Assembly (NCBI GenBank): GCA_018127085.1
Contig: CM030729.1
Coordinates: 186,001-250,000 of the forward strand
DNA length: 64,000 nucleotides
Source of the DNA: Pneumocystis sp. 'macacae'
Taxonomy: Eukaryota; Ascomycota; Pneumocystomycetes; Pneumocystales; Pneumocystaceae
Reading direction: 5' to 3'
Both the position numbers and the translations under genes were made by a program. Positions 36,541-48,200 of this stretch are shown piece after piece (position 1 is the first letter of the stretch; the number at the start of each line of letters is the position of its first letter). The notes beneath the pieces were generated by a model that was not told the DNA's origin, searched no databases, and saw nothing but the letters and a program-made list of their open reading frames with translations.

Positions 36541-36861
36541 GTGTGGTGCACACTGGGCAGGTGCTGCCGGTGCAGCATCAGGAGAGGCACTGGGCAGTGC
36601 TAGGACGGGCACTGGGCAGGGCTGGGGCAACAGTGCGGTAGGGCGAGTGCACTGCCGCTGGTGCCGGGTCAGGGTGTGGGCCAGGGCATGGGCTAGGCCA
36701 CACAGGGTTGGGGCTAGGATAGGGTTAGGGCAGGATTAGGGCAGGGAAAGGTTGGGCAGGGCAGGGATAGCTAGGGTTGGAATAGATAGGGTAAGGTTAG
36801 AATAGGCAGGGTTAGGGTAAGGACAGTAGGGTCGGGTTAGGGTTAGGGCTGGCCAGGAGGG
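36541..36861. repeat. G-rich degenerate TTAGGG-like spacer with G-quadruplex motif
   Basis: This is the convergent 3' spacer between the acyltransferase and mpg1. From about 36690 it consists of variants such as GGGTTAGGG, GGATAGGG, GGGCAGGG and GGGTTGG. At 36829-36848 it reads GGGTCGGGTTAGGGTTAGGG, which fits the canonical four-run G3 quadruplex pattern. The unit resembles the fungal/vertebrate telomere repeat TTAGGG, but it is degenerate and surrounded by unique genes, so it is interstitial here. Confidence 0.75.
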
Positions 36862-38755
36862 CTACATGATGATGGCAGGGACCTGGGGGTCAGATGTGCA
36901 AGGGGAGGGGAGATACCTCGATGTTCTGGTCGATGCTTTTGTGTGGGAGGATGGAGCCGCCGTTGACGTAGACCTCGTCTCTGATGGTTACTTTGGGGGG
37001 TGAGTGGGGAGGAGGAGGGGGGGAGGTACCGTCTTCGCCGAGGACAGAGACGTTTTCGAGGCGGGCCCACTTGCCGACAGTGGAGTTCCAGCCGACGATG
37101 GTGCTCTCGATCCATGCATGGTTGCGGATCTTGGAGCCCTGGAGGATGACGCATCGTTTGAGACGGACGCCGTTGCCGATGGTGCAGTCGGGGCCGATAA
37201 CGACGTTGGGGCCGATGCGGCAGCAGCTGCCGATCTTGGCAGAGGGATGGATGATGACGTTTCCGCCGTAGATGTAGGGGCTTGTGTTGTCGAGACAGGA
37301 GGGCTTGTGTTTGGCAAGAGAGGACAGGTAGAGACAGGTGCCGGTCAGGTAGTCCTTTGGGTGCCCAATGTCCTGCTGAGTGAGTCGGGAGGGGGACGCA
37401 TGTGTGTTGTGGAGACCATCCAGTAGCCCTCGAGATCATAGCTGTGGAGCTGGCCCTGGGCAGCCATTGCAGGGAAAATCTCTTTTTCGATGCTTGTTGG
37501 ACGCAGAGAGATGCGCTGCAGGATGGATGTGTTGAAAACATATATTCCAGCATTGATTTTGTTGCTGACAAACTCCACGGGCTTCTCGACAAAACGCTCG
37601 ATTTCCGAGCTGGAAGGCTTCATTACGACGACACCGTATTTGGAAGGCTCTTCGACTTTTGTGACAACAATAGTGCCTTCGGCTTTGTGAAGCTGGTGAA
37701 AGCACAGGAATTGTGTAAAATTGTATTCGCAAATGATGTCTGAGTTGAGGACAAAAAAGGGCGAATTATCTTTTTCAAGTATATTGCGTGCAAGCGCGAG
37801 TGGACCTGCTGTACCTGGAAGAGACGTGGGTTAGTAATAATATTGGTATTTTAAAGTGTAGCCGCGTAGTGGATGAATGTTTAGCCAAGAATACTTATTT
37901 ATATATCCTTGGACGAATAGTTTCACAGCTCATTGGATAGAACCGCACTTATACAAATTATTTTAGCTAAATAAATACTAGCCAATAGCGTGTTTAGGAT
38001 TGATCTGTGCTCTGCAAAAGCTCTAGAATAAAGTGCTATTGTTTGATGCCATTCATTTGGCATTCTTTTGTAATCTTTATCCATACCTAGTGGCTGGAAT
38101 ACATGAGATGAATAGACAATGAAAAGGCATTTCGCCCTTATAGCATACCTCGTTTTCCACGGAAAATGTTATATTGATGTGATATTGTTGTTCATAATGT
38201 TTGAGGGTCGAAACCATGATTTCCGAGCAATAGTTAACCGCCAATACGATATCTAAATCAGCATTTTCATGTCATTCATATTCTCATGTTTCTAACCATC
38301 TACCTGTCACCCCTGCTGCTGCCAGAGCCTCAATCTGGTGAACTGTGCGAATCAGTGTAATATAAATACAAAGAAAAGCACTGACGAATTATCGGTCGGT
38401 TTCCAAACTGTAATTTTTAGCTCTTCTACTTTTATATCGTGTATAATACTTCAACTAAAGGTTTTGGCAGAGTCAAAGTCTGTAATTATTAGATACATTT
38501 GGAGACTCAGTCTTGCGCATAGAAACGCAAATGGGTACATACAAGCGGCCGTAGCCGTGTACCGTATCCTGCTCACATTAAAAATCATTCTTCTGAAAAT
38601 TCAATGCGTTGATAGTTGAAACAAAAATATATTCGTTATTAAATATAGCAAAAATATTGATTTTTCTTAGTTTACAGACAACGATATAATGTACCTTTAT
38701 ACAACGCTTATTCGATGCTCTAAAACGTACCTCCGACAAGAATTAGTGCTTTCAT
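36862..38755 (-). CDS. mpg1: Mannose-1-phosphate guanylyltransferase (GDP-mannose pyrophosphorylase)
   Basis: This enzyme makes GDP-mannose, the donor for N- and O-glycosylation, GPI anchors and wall mannan. Exon 1 is MKALILVGG (start 38755). A long intron of about 170 nt leads to YGTRLRPL, and further introns to [10 protein letters not shown] and [13 protein letters not shown]. The nucleotidyltransferase core continues to [38 protein letters not shown] and LEGYWMDIG. The C-terminal left-handed beta-helix has [17 protein letters not shown] and [17 protein letters not shown], ending VPAIIM at 36862-36864. Introns and exons of the 5' half are AT-rich and those of the 3' half GC-rich, with the ramp near 37.6-37.85 kb. 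The gene is convergent with the acyltransferase. Confidence 0.93.
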
Positions 38756-39298
38756 TATACAAATGCTTCGATCAAGATTTCAATTAGAATTCAATCAATC
38801 CAAATTGTTTAGAAACATAAAGTTAATTTCTATTATGAGTCTTTAGCTAAAGTTTCTGTGGCACCTAATATTATTTTTTGTGTTATTTGTGCTTTTTAAA
38901 CGTTTTTCAAATATTTTAAACGAGATACGTTTTGAAAATCTCGTGCTACGTTTTATATTAGGGTTATATCCTAATATGTAATAGATTCAAAATATGTATA
39001 TAGTATATGTACTGTTTAATACCTTTTTTTAGAAAAATTGTATATCTTTCTATTGTTTTTTTTTTTTTTTGTATTTTCATATTATTTTTTTTACAGTTAA
39101 ATACGTAAATCTTATACAATTTGAGATTTACCGATATAAGCAACCACATTTAATGGATGAACAAAGTCTAACAGATTAAAAAACTATAAGTTATTTTAAT
39201 CGTGAAAATAATTCTATATTTACATATTTATTTTTGGATCACTGTTTTTTATCTTTTTTCATGTTTTTTTATTGGTTTAATTAGTATTTTTGTCTGAT
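38756..39298. other. AT-rich divergent spacer mpg1 / F-box gene
   Basis: About 540 bp, AT-rich, holding both promoters. It includes a T run at 39055-39070. Nothing coding was recognised. Confidence 0.45.
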
Positions 39299-40677
39299 AT
39301 GACTCAAAAAAAATGTACCGATTTTGTTAAGGTAAAAAAATAGAATAAATATTCTTCTTATAATTTTAGAAACTTCCTTGTGAATTGTCTTTTTATATAT
39401 TTGCATATCTTTCACATGTTGAAGTTTTAGTATGTATGTTGGTGTGTAAACGATGGTACACAATAGCAACACATCCTTTAATTTGGAAACAATTATATAA
39501 ACGCCAGCAATGGAAAATTAACTATGAGCGTATTTGGCGTTGTGAAGAATGGGCAGAACAGGAAACGCAACGTCTTCGTGATTGGATAGCACAACATCCA
39601 CAGCAATGTTCTCTTGAGCAAATACTTGAGCAAATATTACCGATGGATAGTATGTTTCGTCCACCTCATATAATGTTTTTGTCAGGTACTGAACTTGTTT
39701 TAAATTGGCGATTTTTGTATCTTCAGCGCTATCGATTGCTTAAAAATTGGGAGAAAGGTGCATATATATGTTACACTGTCCCCCGAACATTAACATTAGG
39801 ATATGACGAGATGCATCAGGATGGGATTTATTGCATTGAGTTTGATAGAAATTGGATTGTTTCTGGGTCAAAAGATACAACAATTCGTATATGGGATTTA
39901 CAAAAGGGTCTATGTCACAAAGTGTTTCGTGGACACCGTGCAAGTGTATTAACTCTTCAATTCGATGTCAATATGAATGTTCTTGTTTCTGGATCAAGTG
40001 ATACACTGGTCATTATTTGGAATTTAAGTTCTGGAAAAATACTTTCGATATACAAGGGACATACTGATAGTGTTCTAAGTCTTTGCTTTGATACAAAACA
40101 TATCGTAACTTGTTCAAAGGATTCTACAATCCGAATTTGGCATCATGTTGGTCATGTAATTGGGGAAAAACGGCATTATATTCATGTACTTAGAGGACAC
40201 CATGCGGCTGTTAATGCTGTTCAGCTCAAAGAAGATCGAATTGTGAGTGCTAGTGGTGATCGGACAATCAGAATATGGAATGTATATACTGGTACTTGTT
40301 TGCGCACAATCATGTGTCATCAGCGTGGTGTTGCGTGTTTACAATTCGATGGTAAACACATTGTATCAGGGAGTTCGGATCATTTAGTTCGACTATTCGA
40401 TGCGGATTCAGGTCAAGTACTACACACTTTTGAAGGTCATTTAGATCTTGTACGCACAGTTCGATATCATTCAGATAAAATCATTTCTGGTTCGTATGAT
40501 GAAAATATATGTATATGGGATTTATTTTCCGGAAAATTACTACATCAAATTAAAAGTAAAGATGCTGGTCGTATTTATCGAATTGCATTTGATGATATTC
40601 GTATCGTGAGTTGTGGACAAAAAAAACATATTATTGTATATGATTTTGGGCATGATATAGATACCACTTTTTTCTAA
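39299..40677 (+). CDS. F-box/WD40 substrate receptor of an SCF ubiquitin ligase
   Basis: Exon 1 (MTQKKCTDFVK) from 39299 splices at about 39331-39369 to KLPCELSFYIFAYLSHVEVLVCMLVCKRWYTIATHPLIWKQ, a typical F-box that binds Skp1. A helical linker follows (ERIWRCEEWAEQETQRLRDWI). Seven WD40 repeats run from about GIYCIEFDRNWIVSGSKDTT to YDFGHDIDTTFF, with repeated GxHxxxV and WD/YD signatures (RIWDLQKG, IIWNLSSG, RIWHHVG, RIWNVYTG, RLFDADSG, CIWDLFSG). This is the architecture of Pof1/Pof11/FBXW proteins. Substrates cannot be read from sequence. An exon farther upstream is possible. Confidence 0.86.
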
Positions 40678-40950
40678 AATATATATACAAGAATATTAAA
40701 TTATGATTATATATACATATTTATTAATAATAAAAATATTTAAATATACAAAATCGAGAATATGAAGCCCAGGTATCGAAATTTAAGTCTTGTAAAATCC
40801 TTGTATTTATTTGATAAAGAATTTTATGATTTTTATTTTTTACATTTATTTGTATATTTGTTACGATCTACTCGATCTACTTTAGCGGGTAACGTTTATC
40901 GAGGAGATACTGAATAACGATAAAAAAGATATCATCAGTTTCTTCATAAA

Positions 40951-43898
40951 ATGGTTAATAAAACACAGAATATTTTAGAAGCAGTTGCTATCCATGGTCG
41001 TACAATTCCTGATTCAGAAAGAGCATCGTTTTTTCTATATGCAAAGGTATATAACATGTATTTCTCTAGATAGATGAGAGAACTGATAAGCAAAGATTAT
41101 GTCATGGCCGGAAAAACGGGTACCACTTCTATATTTGTCGCAGGATATTACTTATTTACCTCAATCTACACGCATATATGTATTAAATAATGATGGAACA
41201 GCACCAGAAGAAACAGCTGCAACAATAGCATTGGGGATTCCAGTTTTTGAATCATATGAGATAATATCACCAGAAAGCAGTCCATTTCAGCTTTCAGATG
41301 AATATCGGCGTTCTCAGCAGAATTTTTCACAAAAATATGAGCATTCTTCATCATTGAGTTCTCCAATTGTGTTTCGTGATTCACCTACGTTTTCTAGGCG
41401 AACAGGATTATCTAGTCTTCCAACACAAGAAATTGTTGACGATATAGACAATATTGATACAGTACGTCGCCGCTCGAGTTCTTTGTTTTCAATACGTAGC
41501 GCAATGCTTCCTAAAACTCAATCTATGGAATCACAAAAAGTCCGATCAAATACAGATTCACCTTTAAAGTCAAAACGAAATTCTCATAATTGTCTATCTT
41601 TTTCTAAAAATCGTCTTGCTGGTGATGAATTTTTGAAAAATTTTTGTTTGCTTTCATCAGAAAAAAAAGAAAATAAAAGAAAATTATGTGAACAGAAAAA
41701 AAAGATAATCAATGCAGATCGGTTACCTGAGGGTCATTCTAAAATATCAAAAGGTATGTTTTTTATTTTTTAGCATATTTTTCGTGAATATTTCTTAATT
41801 CTAGTAGAAAATAGTTCCATTGAGAAATTAGAATCGGATATGTTTATTAATAATTCTGATTTTTTTAATACAAAATGCGATGAAAGCTTACAAACAGTTG
41901 ACACTGATGAATTAACAACAGGCTTCTGTAAATATGTTCCCCAAGTTGCTACAGTAGAACTTGAAGATATGATTCTTTATGTTTACTTTCCTACCAATCA
42001 AATTAAAGAAATTTTGATAGAAATAGAATTTGTTTCTGTTATTCATGAGGCTACTGATTTAGGTGCAGATGGACGTTGTTATTGTTTAAACTTACAATGT
42101 TTACCCATTTGTCAAAATCCAGCAAGTGTTAGGTTTGATCTACAAAAAGTTAATAATAAAAATATTCACCTTTCTGATACGCAAATTGTTACAGAGAATT
42201 TGGAAGAAGGAGTTGATAAAAGTATTATAGATATTATAGATCTTACACATGAGAATCTTGAAAAAAGATCATGGCAGTGTTTTTGGCAAGTTCATTTAGA
42301 TGCATTTGATTACGATTATCCAGGAACATTAAATGTCCAAACAAGGGTTGATATTAGACCTATGAGAAATGCTGTTGTGGTTGGCTTTTCTTCTAATATA
42401 ACATTTCTTGAACATGATATTCATCTTTCGAAAAATGTATTAAATATAGGTTTGATACAAAAATTTCACATTTATGGGCCACCTGGGCTACAATTTGTAG
42501 CTATAAAATCAATGGGAATTTTACATTGGAAATGTGATGGGATTCCAATAAAAAATATTGAGTCTGATATTGAATCCAATTCAATTCAGTCTGATATTTA
42601 TGATTATGTTATTCGGATAACAAGAAAAAAGGAATATGGGCTTAGTGATCTGCTTATTGAATCAGAGATTATAATTCCAGAACCTCTCTCAACATTAGTA
42701 TTTGCATCGTGTTTACATATTCCTTATTTTAAGATCGATTCGGAAATTATTCAATTTATGAAGACGTCATTACCATTGATATCTTATCTCGTTCATCCTG
42801 AAATGCAAACAGGTTGGAAATTAATTTCTTCTGATAAAGATGATTTATTAGAAGATGGGTCTCGTGTATTAGAATATCAACGTATTTCTAATGATTCCGG
42901 ACCATTGGATATTCATATTGAAAAGCTATCTCCTCTAAAAATGCTTAAAGAGACTTTATATTTAAACTCTGAGAATTATATCGATAGTGTTGATATTGAA
43001 ATTTTTTCATTATCAGTTTCACAATATTGCTTATTCTATAGGGTATTGATTATAGATCCATGCATTTGTGATAATATACTGCTGCATTTTAAGCATGATT
43101 CTAATCCTTCGTTTATTACTTTAAATGGTAGAAAAATGTCTTCTGGTGTTTATTCTAGATTCAATGGTGATGTATATGTATTGGCTGATGATTGGCTTTA
43201 TAAAGATTCATTTCTTAGATTTGAAATAGGCTGGATAAAGGATATATCGAACCATAATTTAGATAAATTAAATTTACCTGTTCTTCCCAATAATGGAATT
43301 AAAAATATGACTATAACTGTAGATTCTGATTTTGGTATCTATATAATAAGTTATATTTGCCTTTTTAATTTTTAATTTAGGTAAAATTATGGAATTTAGT
43401 TCTGAAAAATATACAGATTATAAACTTAGGACTAATAAAATAAGTAAACGAAATATATCTTCTTCAGTTGCATCAAGTATTTCTATTTTAAAACTAAATT
43501 CGAAAAAAAATCTTAATAAAAGAAAAAAAGAGTTAGCATGGGGAAAACTGATATTTAGGATATTTTTTGTTATTTTTCTATTTTTCTTCATTCCATTTTT
43601 AAATTCGATACATTCTTTTGATAAATTAAAAATGCAAATAAATAGATCTTTGGATATATCTCAAAGATTTAAAAATACATGTTTAGACTCTACCACATTA
43701 ATAACTATAAATGAACTTAGTCAACGTTTAAATAATTATGAATTATATATTAAAAATCTGGAAAATGTTGTTACTGAAAATTCTAATTGTTGTCGTAATT
43801 TTATTGCTAATTCTTCTAATGTGATTCTGAAAAATGGAAATAACATGTGGTTTGCTGAAAGACGGCGTTTTAAAAAAATGTTTAAATGGTATGATTAA
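40951..43898 (+). CDS. Large fungal protein with C-terminal membrane anchor, unrecognised
   Basis: A four-exon gene encodes roughly 930 residues. The start at 40951 (MVNKTQNILEAVAIHGRTIP) is followed by an intron near 41047-41093. A Ser/Arg-rich segment (RRRSSSLFSIRSAM) precedes an intron at about 41754-41804. A long acidic-hydrophobic middle part contains the repeated beta-strand-like text WQCFWQVHLDAFDYDYPGTL, LLIESEIIIPEPLST and VYVLADDWLYKDSF. A final intron near 43337-43381 restores the frame to GKIMEF. The C-terminus has a strong membrane segment (LIFRIFFVIFLFFFIPFLNS) and a coiled-coil-like tail with KNLENVVTENS. I do not recognise the family. It is probably a tail-oriented membrane protein. 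Confidence 0.75.
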
Positions 43899-44242
43899 TG
43901 TAATTATTTTAGAATTGTAATTTCATTTAATAGTATGTGAAAGGATTGCTTGTTTTAACGTTTTTATTAGCCTTTTCAGTGAGCTATGCTATAATTTAAG
44001 ATATGTAATGAATCGTTCATGTATATTGGATGTTATTGTATATTTATGAATAGCAGAAATGATAAATATTTATTTACATAGTATTTATTATATTAAAAGT
44101 ATGTTTTATACTATATTTTTTATAGATTATTCTGAGATTTTAAACTTGAAATTAATATAATTATATTCAAAAATTAAGAAATATAAAAATATTTGGATTT
44201 TTTTACCACATATAGAAATATATTATAGGTATCATATTTTAA

Positions 44243-45132
44243 TTATGTAAATTTAAAACTTCGAGAGATATTAGTATTGATTTTTCCGCCATGATAACTT
44301 CCTTTTTTTTTTTTACTCTTTTCTGCTCTAAATTCTTTTCCTTTAGTAAATATTAAATCTCTATTAGCTTTTGTGCCATATTCATCTTGTTCTCCTTTGT
44401 ATGCCATAGCATAACTATTATCTCTCAGACAATTATGAGCAAATTCAATTTTTGATTTATCAATTCTTGAAAAAGATTTTTTTTTTAACTTTCCTTTTAT
44501 ATCTTTTTTTTTATCTAAATTTTCTTTATCATATGTTTCTTTAAAGTTTAAATCACATGTTCTAAAAAAATAATTAAATATAATATATAATAAATTTTAA
44601 AAACTACATTTCTTTTTTATTTGGTTGGAGATCTGATGCATTTTCGAAGTATATTTCGTTCCCCTTTTCAACATAATGTGTATTCGGTGTTTCTGTTTCT
44701 ATTCTATTTTTTAAATATTCATTTTTTATTCCATTTTTTTGTTTTTTAGATTTTTTCATAGGTATTTCTTGACAAGAAAGAATTAATTTCCTTTTTTTAA
44801 CTAATAAAAGAAAGAAGTATCCATATATATAAAAACATATTACCTTCATTATTTCTTTCTATTTGTGTATTTTTTGGTATTTTCTTTTTTTTTTCTTTAA
44901 TTTTTTCTGAAGATATTACTTCTGATAAAGTTTTTTCTAAATATAGATGTTTCTCAGTGTCTTTTCCTTTATTGTATAAATTGTATACTTCAATTAATGA
45001 TTTTATTTCCTTTTTTTGTAGAAAAAGTTCTTTTTTTCCTGTTTCTTCAGCAAAAATTTTAGCTGTTTTAGAAAATCCACTTTTTGACAAAAAGTAGTAA
45101 ACTGATATTAACAATTCATCAAGAACTTCCAT
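44243..45132 (-). CDS. Mini SRP40/NOLC1-like nucleolar protein with LisH and SRP40_C
   Basis: This is a compact version of the Nopp140/Srp40 nucleolar chaperone family. From 45132 the protein starts MEVLDELLISVYYFLSKSGFSKTAKIF, a LisH-like motif. A short, Lys-rich linker replaces the long Ser/acidic repeats of yeast Srp40. Two introns (near 44805-44840 and 44562-44605) lead to the SRP40_C block: NCLRDNSYAMAYKGEQDEYG, TKANRDLIFTKGKEFRAEKSKKKKGSYHGGKI. The stop is at 44243-44245. Role in snoRNP biogenesis is inferred from the family. Confidence 0.8.
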
Positions 45133-45271
45133 TTTTTATGTATAAAAATTATTTACCTAAAACTAGATTTCTTAGGATTGTCAGGAATATATTAGTAGTA
45201 AACGATGCGAAAAGTTTATCTGAAAATATTATAAAGTTAAAAATAAGCTAAAGTATGTTGTTAAATTTATA

Positions 45272-48200
45272 ATGAATTTGGAAGATGAGTCAAATGATGT
45301 TAAATCTCGTATTATTCAATCTCTTTTTTCGTATTCTACAGAAGACGGAGAACGTATGTATATATATTGTTTAAGTATTTATTAAAGTTAGTAATTTAGC
45401 TCTTGAAAATTATATAACGCATATTAAAGTTCTTGAAGAATCTCATTGCTACACTCCTTCGCGTCTTGGATCTCAAAGTGTAATACGAAAACAAAGATAT
45501 ATTTTGATTTCAGGTAGATAGCAATATTCTTATAGCAGTTTTATATTTTTTCATAGTAAAAAACAATGGAAATGTTCAGATACATAAGTCAAGGGAAAAT
45601 AATAATGGTACATTTTCTATCGGAAAAACATGGGATATGAATGAACTTCAAAGAATTGATAATGTTGATGCGTGCAAGGTTATTATTACTCTTCAAAAAC
45701 CATATTATTGGATATGTGAATCAGCAAAAGATAAAGCAGTATTTATTGAAGTTTTAGTGAAAATATATAAGAAATTTACTGGTGAAGATGTTCCTGTTAT
45801 GAATGGTTTTGAGGAAATGAAAAACTCTGATATTATAAATTACATACCAGAAGATATATCTGCTCTAAAGAGACACTCATCTATTTCGTATACTATTCAG
45901 AAGAACATGAGTGAGCCATCTTCTAGACGAGATTCTATTTCTGGTTCTCAATTTCAAAAAAATACTCAGCATCCACGACCTTCTTCTGCAAGATATGCAT
46001 CAGGTCAATCATTTTTAAGTTCCGACTCTTTCTATTCTCATAAGCCAAATAAAAGTTATACAGAAGAGGCACATAGTTTTTTAGTCAATGTTAGAATTTT
46101 AGTTCTAATTTATTTTAGCAAATACAAAGACAAAATAACCAATCACTTTCATCAAAGAATAGTTCATTTGAAAGAACCAGGTATTGTATTGTTATTTTAT
46201 AAAGATTTATTTATAAAATTTAAACATAGTGATCTTTTGAAATATGAACATGAATTGTTTTCGAATAAAATTTTTGGCAATTCAGCATTTCAAGATGTTA
46301 CCACAAAGACCCATGATAGTTTTAGTATTTCTTCTAATAGAGAATCTTTTGAAAAAAATACATTTTCTAATAATTTATCTAATTCTTTAAAAAAATATAC
46401 TGATTATGAGACAGCTAAAATATTTAACAATGAAAAGGATGTTGAAGATTTCATAAATTATATTGACGAAATGTTAGATGATTTTGATTGGACTGAATTA
46501 GGGAATACAGAGAGATTAGAAGAAAAAATAAAGGATGAGTTATCTACATTGCAAACAGCAAACATATGTGCAATTATTGAAACCAATGGTAGAGCCGTAG
46601 GATTAGGTGAAAGGTTGATGTCATCTGTTAAAGAATGTGAAAATTTGAGCTCTTTACTTGCTTTATATTCTTTTGGATTTAATGTTAGTATATGCTTTTT
46701 TCCATTACACATAAATTTAATTTATTAGACTATTAAAGATGATATTTTTCATATAGAAACTCAGAACAGAGGATTACAAGTTCAAACTGCAAATCAGAAA
46801 AAGTTAGCCTTAGAGCTACAAAATTTATTGGTAATTAATTATTTAATATTAAGTTTTGAAATATTTAATCTACTAAGGATACCTTTTCTATTGATGCTCA
46901 TGATTTAGAAGCTTTAAAAAAGGCATCACTTGAATCCACGACTGGGATTATCGATATCGAGAAGTCTTTAACTTTTTTATATAAAGCTCTTAAAATATCA
47001 ATAACATCTGAAACCGATAACGAGGTTCCAACTGGTGATGTTATAATAATGGAGGGTAAAAGAGCTGAGTATGAGAAAGAAAGTAATGAGTTTCTTTCTC
47101 GGTTAGCTCATTATTTAGATATTAGATTTCAGGTTCGTATACTTTAATTATATCAACTCTAACTTAAAATAATAAAGTTAGAACTTGCCAATCTTATACA
47201 TACAGATTATTCTCCTACTTCAAAAGTATTAAAACCTCAATTAGTTAGTCATATTTCTACCTATATGTCTTTTTATCGTTATCAAAGCTTTATGCTTTAT
47301 GCAAAGCAACTTAATTTTTCTATGTTTACGACATTTCAAGAGGTAATAGTATTTGAATTTTATATCATTTAACTGACTTTGCAGTATTATATTAAATACA
47401 CTAGCGGATTTTATAATAATGATTTTGAGAAATTTTTTAATGTTTGGAGGGTTATTACGAAAAAAGATATCTTAGAAGATGCAGATTTTTGTGCGTTGAA
47501 ATTGATTTTTTTTTTATTAATATAAATTAGTATTTGTTTCCCTTAAAGAAATAATACATGGCATGATAAATACGAAATCCACTAATCTTAAGCCTTCTAG
47601 TACCACAGTTAAAACATCTCGTGGTCCCATTACGGATGTTTGGAAATATGAAAAAAACCAAGAAACTGGCATTCCCGTCAACGAAGCGTTTTCTCATGTT
47701 ATAAAAGAACTTATAAATATAGTTAGTCAAGAACAAAATTTCATTACATTATTTTTTCATATGACATCTATGAAAAGGCAGAACTATGATGAACTTATTT
47801 CTTGTAATACCACTCAAGTTGATATTGTACAGGAACTTAAGACAAAAAACGCTGTAGAATCAAATAGATCTTTGGCTAGATCTGTTTTAAATATAATGTC
47901 TAAAATTATGAATTCATTAGAGGAAAATACATTGAGTTTTGCAGAATTTTGTTGTAGAAATGATCCTATGTAAGTTGAATTCAAATATTATTGTTATTCT
48001 TATTTAGTATTAGGTCAATTATTGAAAATATAGAGTTTTTAAAAATGTATTTATTAGAATGGCGTGAAACTGATCAAGAATATTTAATCCGAATTTTAAA
48101 TAAATTGTATTCCAAATATATAGAATATTTTGATATTTTTATTGATATTCAAATTCAAGCAATAGAAGGAGTTAAATTAGTTAATAAAAGGAAACAAGGA

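Larger units (their letters stand above)
32129..37800. other. GC-rich island spanning four housekeeping genes
   Basis: Composition shifts from the AT-rich background to strongly GC-rich and back. For example, 34861-34920 has 50 G/C of 60, whereas 37921-37980 has 17 of 60. Exons, introns and intergenic DNA all change together. The flanks cross inside genes (mlo3 on the left, mpg1 on the right), so the boundary is not a gene boundary. The + strand is C-rich left of about 34.9 kb and G-rich right of it. No transposon, integrase, direct-repeat boundary or foreign gene was recognised in it. Confidence 0.9.

Noticed and set aside
32129..37800. Horizontal transfer or contaminant as the source of the GC island
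   Set aside because: The genes are standard fungal housekeeping genes with this genome's intron style and branch sites, and mpg1 and mlo3 cross the boundaries with a gradient. No mobile-element genes or boundary repeats were seen. Not fully excluded without long reads.
40762..40917. A 51-codon frame just upstream of the large membrane protein
   Set aside because: No similarity and no splice link. Could be a uORF or chance.
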